NCBI GenBank assembly: GCA_037176905.1
Contig: JBBBWG010031831.1
Location: 6,869 to 35,724 of the forward strand
Length of the DNA stretch: 28,856 bases
Direction: 5' to 3'
Source of the DNA: Azolla pinnata
Lineage: Eukaryota; Streptophyta; Polypodiopsida; Salviniales; Salviniaceae
Under the pieces are notes generated by a model that saw nothing but the letters and a program-made list of their open reading frames with translations, did not search any database and was not told the DNA's origin. Position 1 is the stretch's first letter, and each line of letters begins with the position of its first letter. Position numbers and translations under genes: made by a program. Below are positions 28,330 through 28,856 of the stretch, piece by piece.

Positions 28330-28856
28330 TTTCCCGATCGCAAATAGAAAGCCGCAAAAAAAGATGAACAACAGTTATAATAGCTGTGCAATTTTTCTTT
28401 CGATTGCTTGCTTGCTAAATTCCCTGTTTTGATTTTTCTTTCAACTATCAAGCACCCATATACTGAGTGTTAAAAAAAAAAGAACCCAAATTATAGGGTA
28501 AGTGTCACTTGTAAAATTTGAAGATTTGCTTCCAAACATCTCCCATTGGAGTTTATTTAGGACAAACCACCTCCAAAAACTTTACATAACCAATGACGCG
28601 GTAGGGTTTTACGTTTGATTACCTGATAATGGAAATTTACGGTCTTTTGGACACCCAAGTTACAGATTGCCAAAGAACAAAGAATGTGATAAATGAGTTA
28701 GTTATGCCGACAGCGATGGCTTCTTGAGCACTACATAGCATAAAGAAAAGAGAAGCTCTACAGTCAGAACAAAAAGCAAAACAAGCATTTCTATGCCATA
28801 AACTCGCATACAGTGTAACTTGGGATTGGGGGGGGGGGGGGGGGGGAAGAAACAAC
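28330..28856 (-). promoter_or_regulatory. 5' flank of the Pumilio gene
   Basis: No coding region. A telo-box-like AAACCCTA lies on the coding strand at 28602-28609, 273 bp upstream of the ATG. A 10-A run lies near 28475, and a 19-G tract at 28828-28846 closes the window. Confidence 0.4.

Noticed and set aside
28330-28371. Upstream Met for the Pumilio protein
   Set aside because: The extra residues (MFIFFCGFLFAIGK) are hydrophobic and unlike plant Pumilio N termini; MATEDP is the better start.

Overview
The window is nuclear DNA of a land plant, probably a seed-free vascular plant such as a fern. The evidence is plant-type telomeric heptamers (TTTAGGG/CCCTAAA), GT-AG introns, PLS-class pentatricopeptide repeat (PPR) genes and a plant-type Pumilio gene. 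The fern assignment is an impression from the PPR consensus, not a proven placement.

Layout. Positions 1-345 carry a degenerate telomere-like minisatellite. Positions 678-12980 hold four intronless PPR genes of the PLS-E type: three head-to-tail on + (678-2951, 3608-5884, 7130-9217) and one longer gene on - (9747-12980) that converges on the third. All four end in E1/E2 motifs and none has a DYW deaminase domain. If they are RNA-editing specificity factors, they would need a deaminase supplied in trans. Reading residues 5 and last of each S and P motif gives testable RNA-binding codes. The first and third genes share almost the same code although their backbones have diverged. Positions 14936-16130 (-) encode a two-RRM protein like chloroplast ribonucleoproteins, in four exons that I could join in frame.

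Positions 16171-21800 are almost entirely tandem repeats: a telomere-derived higher-order array with a 100-N assembly gap, a ~50 bp minisatellite, a ~167 bp array, and a ~173-222 bp array. The last two flank an unrecognised His/Ser/Pro-rich ORF (19076-20200, -). They look like amplified copies of that gene's own ends: exon-like cassettes with splice signals on its 3' side, and five in-frame copies of its first 19 codons as upstream ORFs on its 5' side. I think this is the most unusual part of the window.

Positions 23942-28329 (-) are a complete nine-exon Pumilio/PUF gene (1054 codons after joining) with eight Puf repeats of canonical UGUANAUA specificity, a matching site in its own 3' flank, and decayed copies of exon 4 inside intron 3.

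Three telomere-like arrays lie directly 5' of the genes at 678, 12980 and 16130. All three have CCCTAAA on the coding strand of the adjacent gene, so they may act as telo-box promoter elements, or they may simply mark a subtelomeric location. The window is dominated by post-transcriptional RNA regulators: PPR proteins, a cpRNP-like protein and Pumilio.
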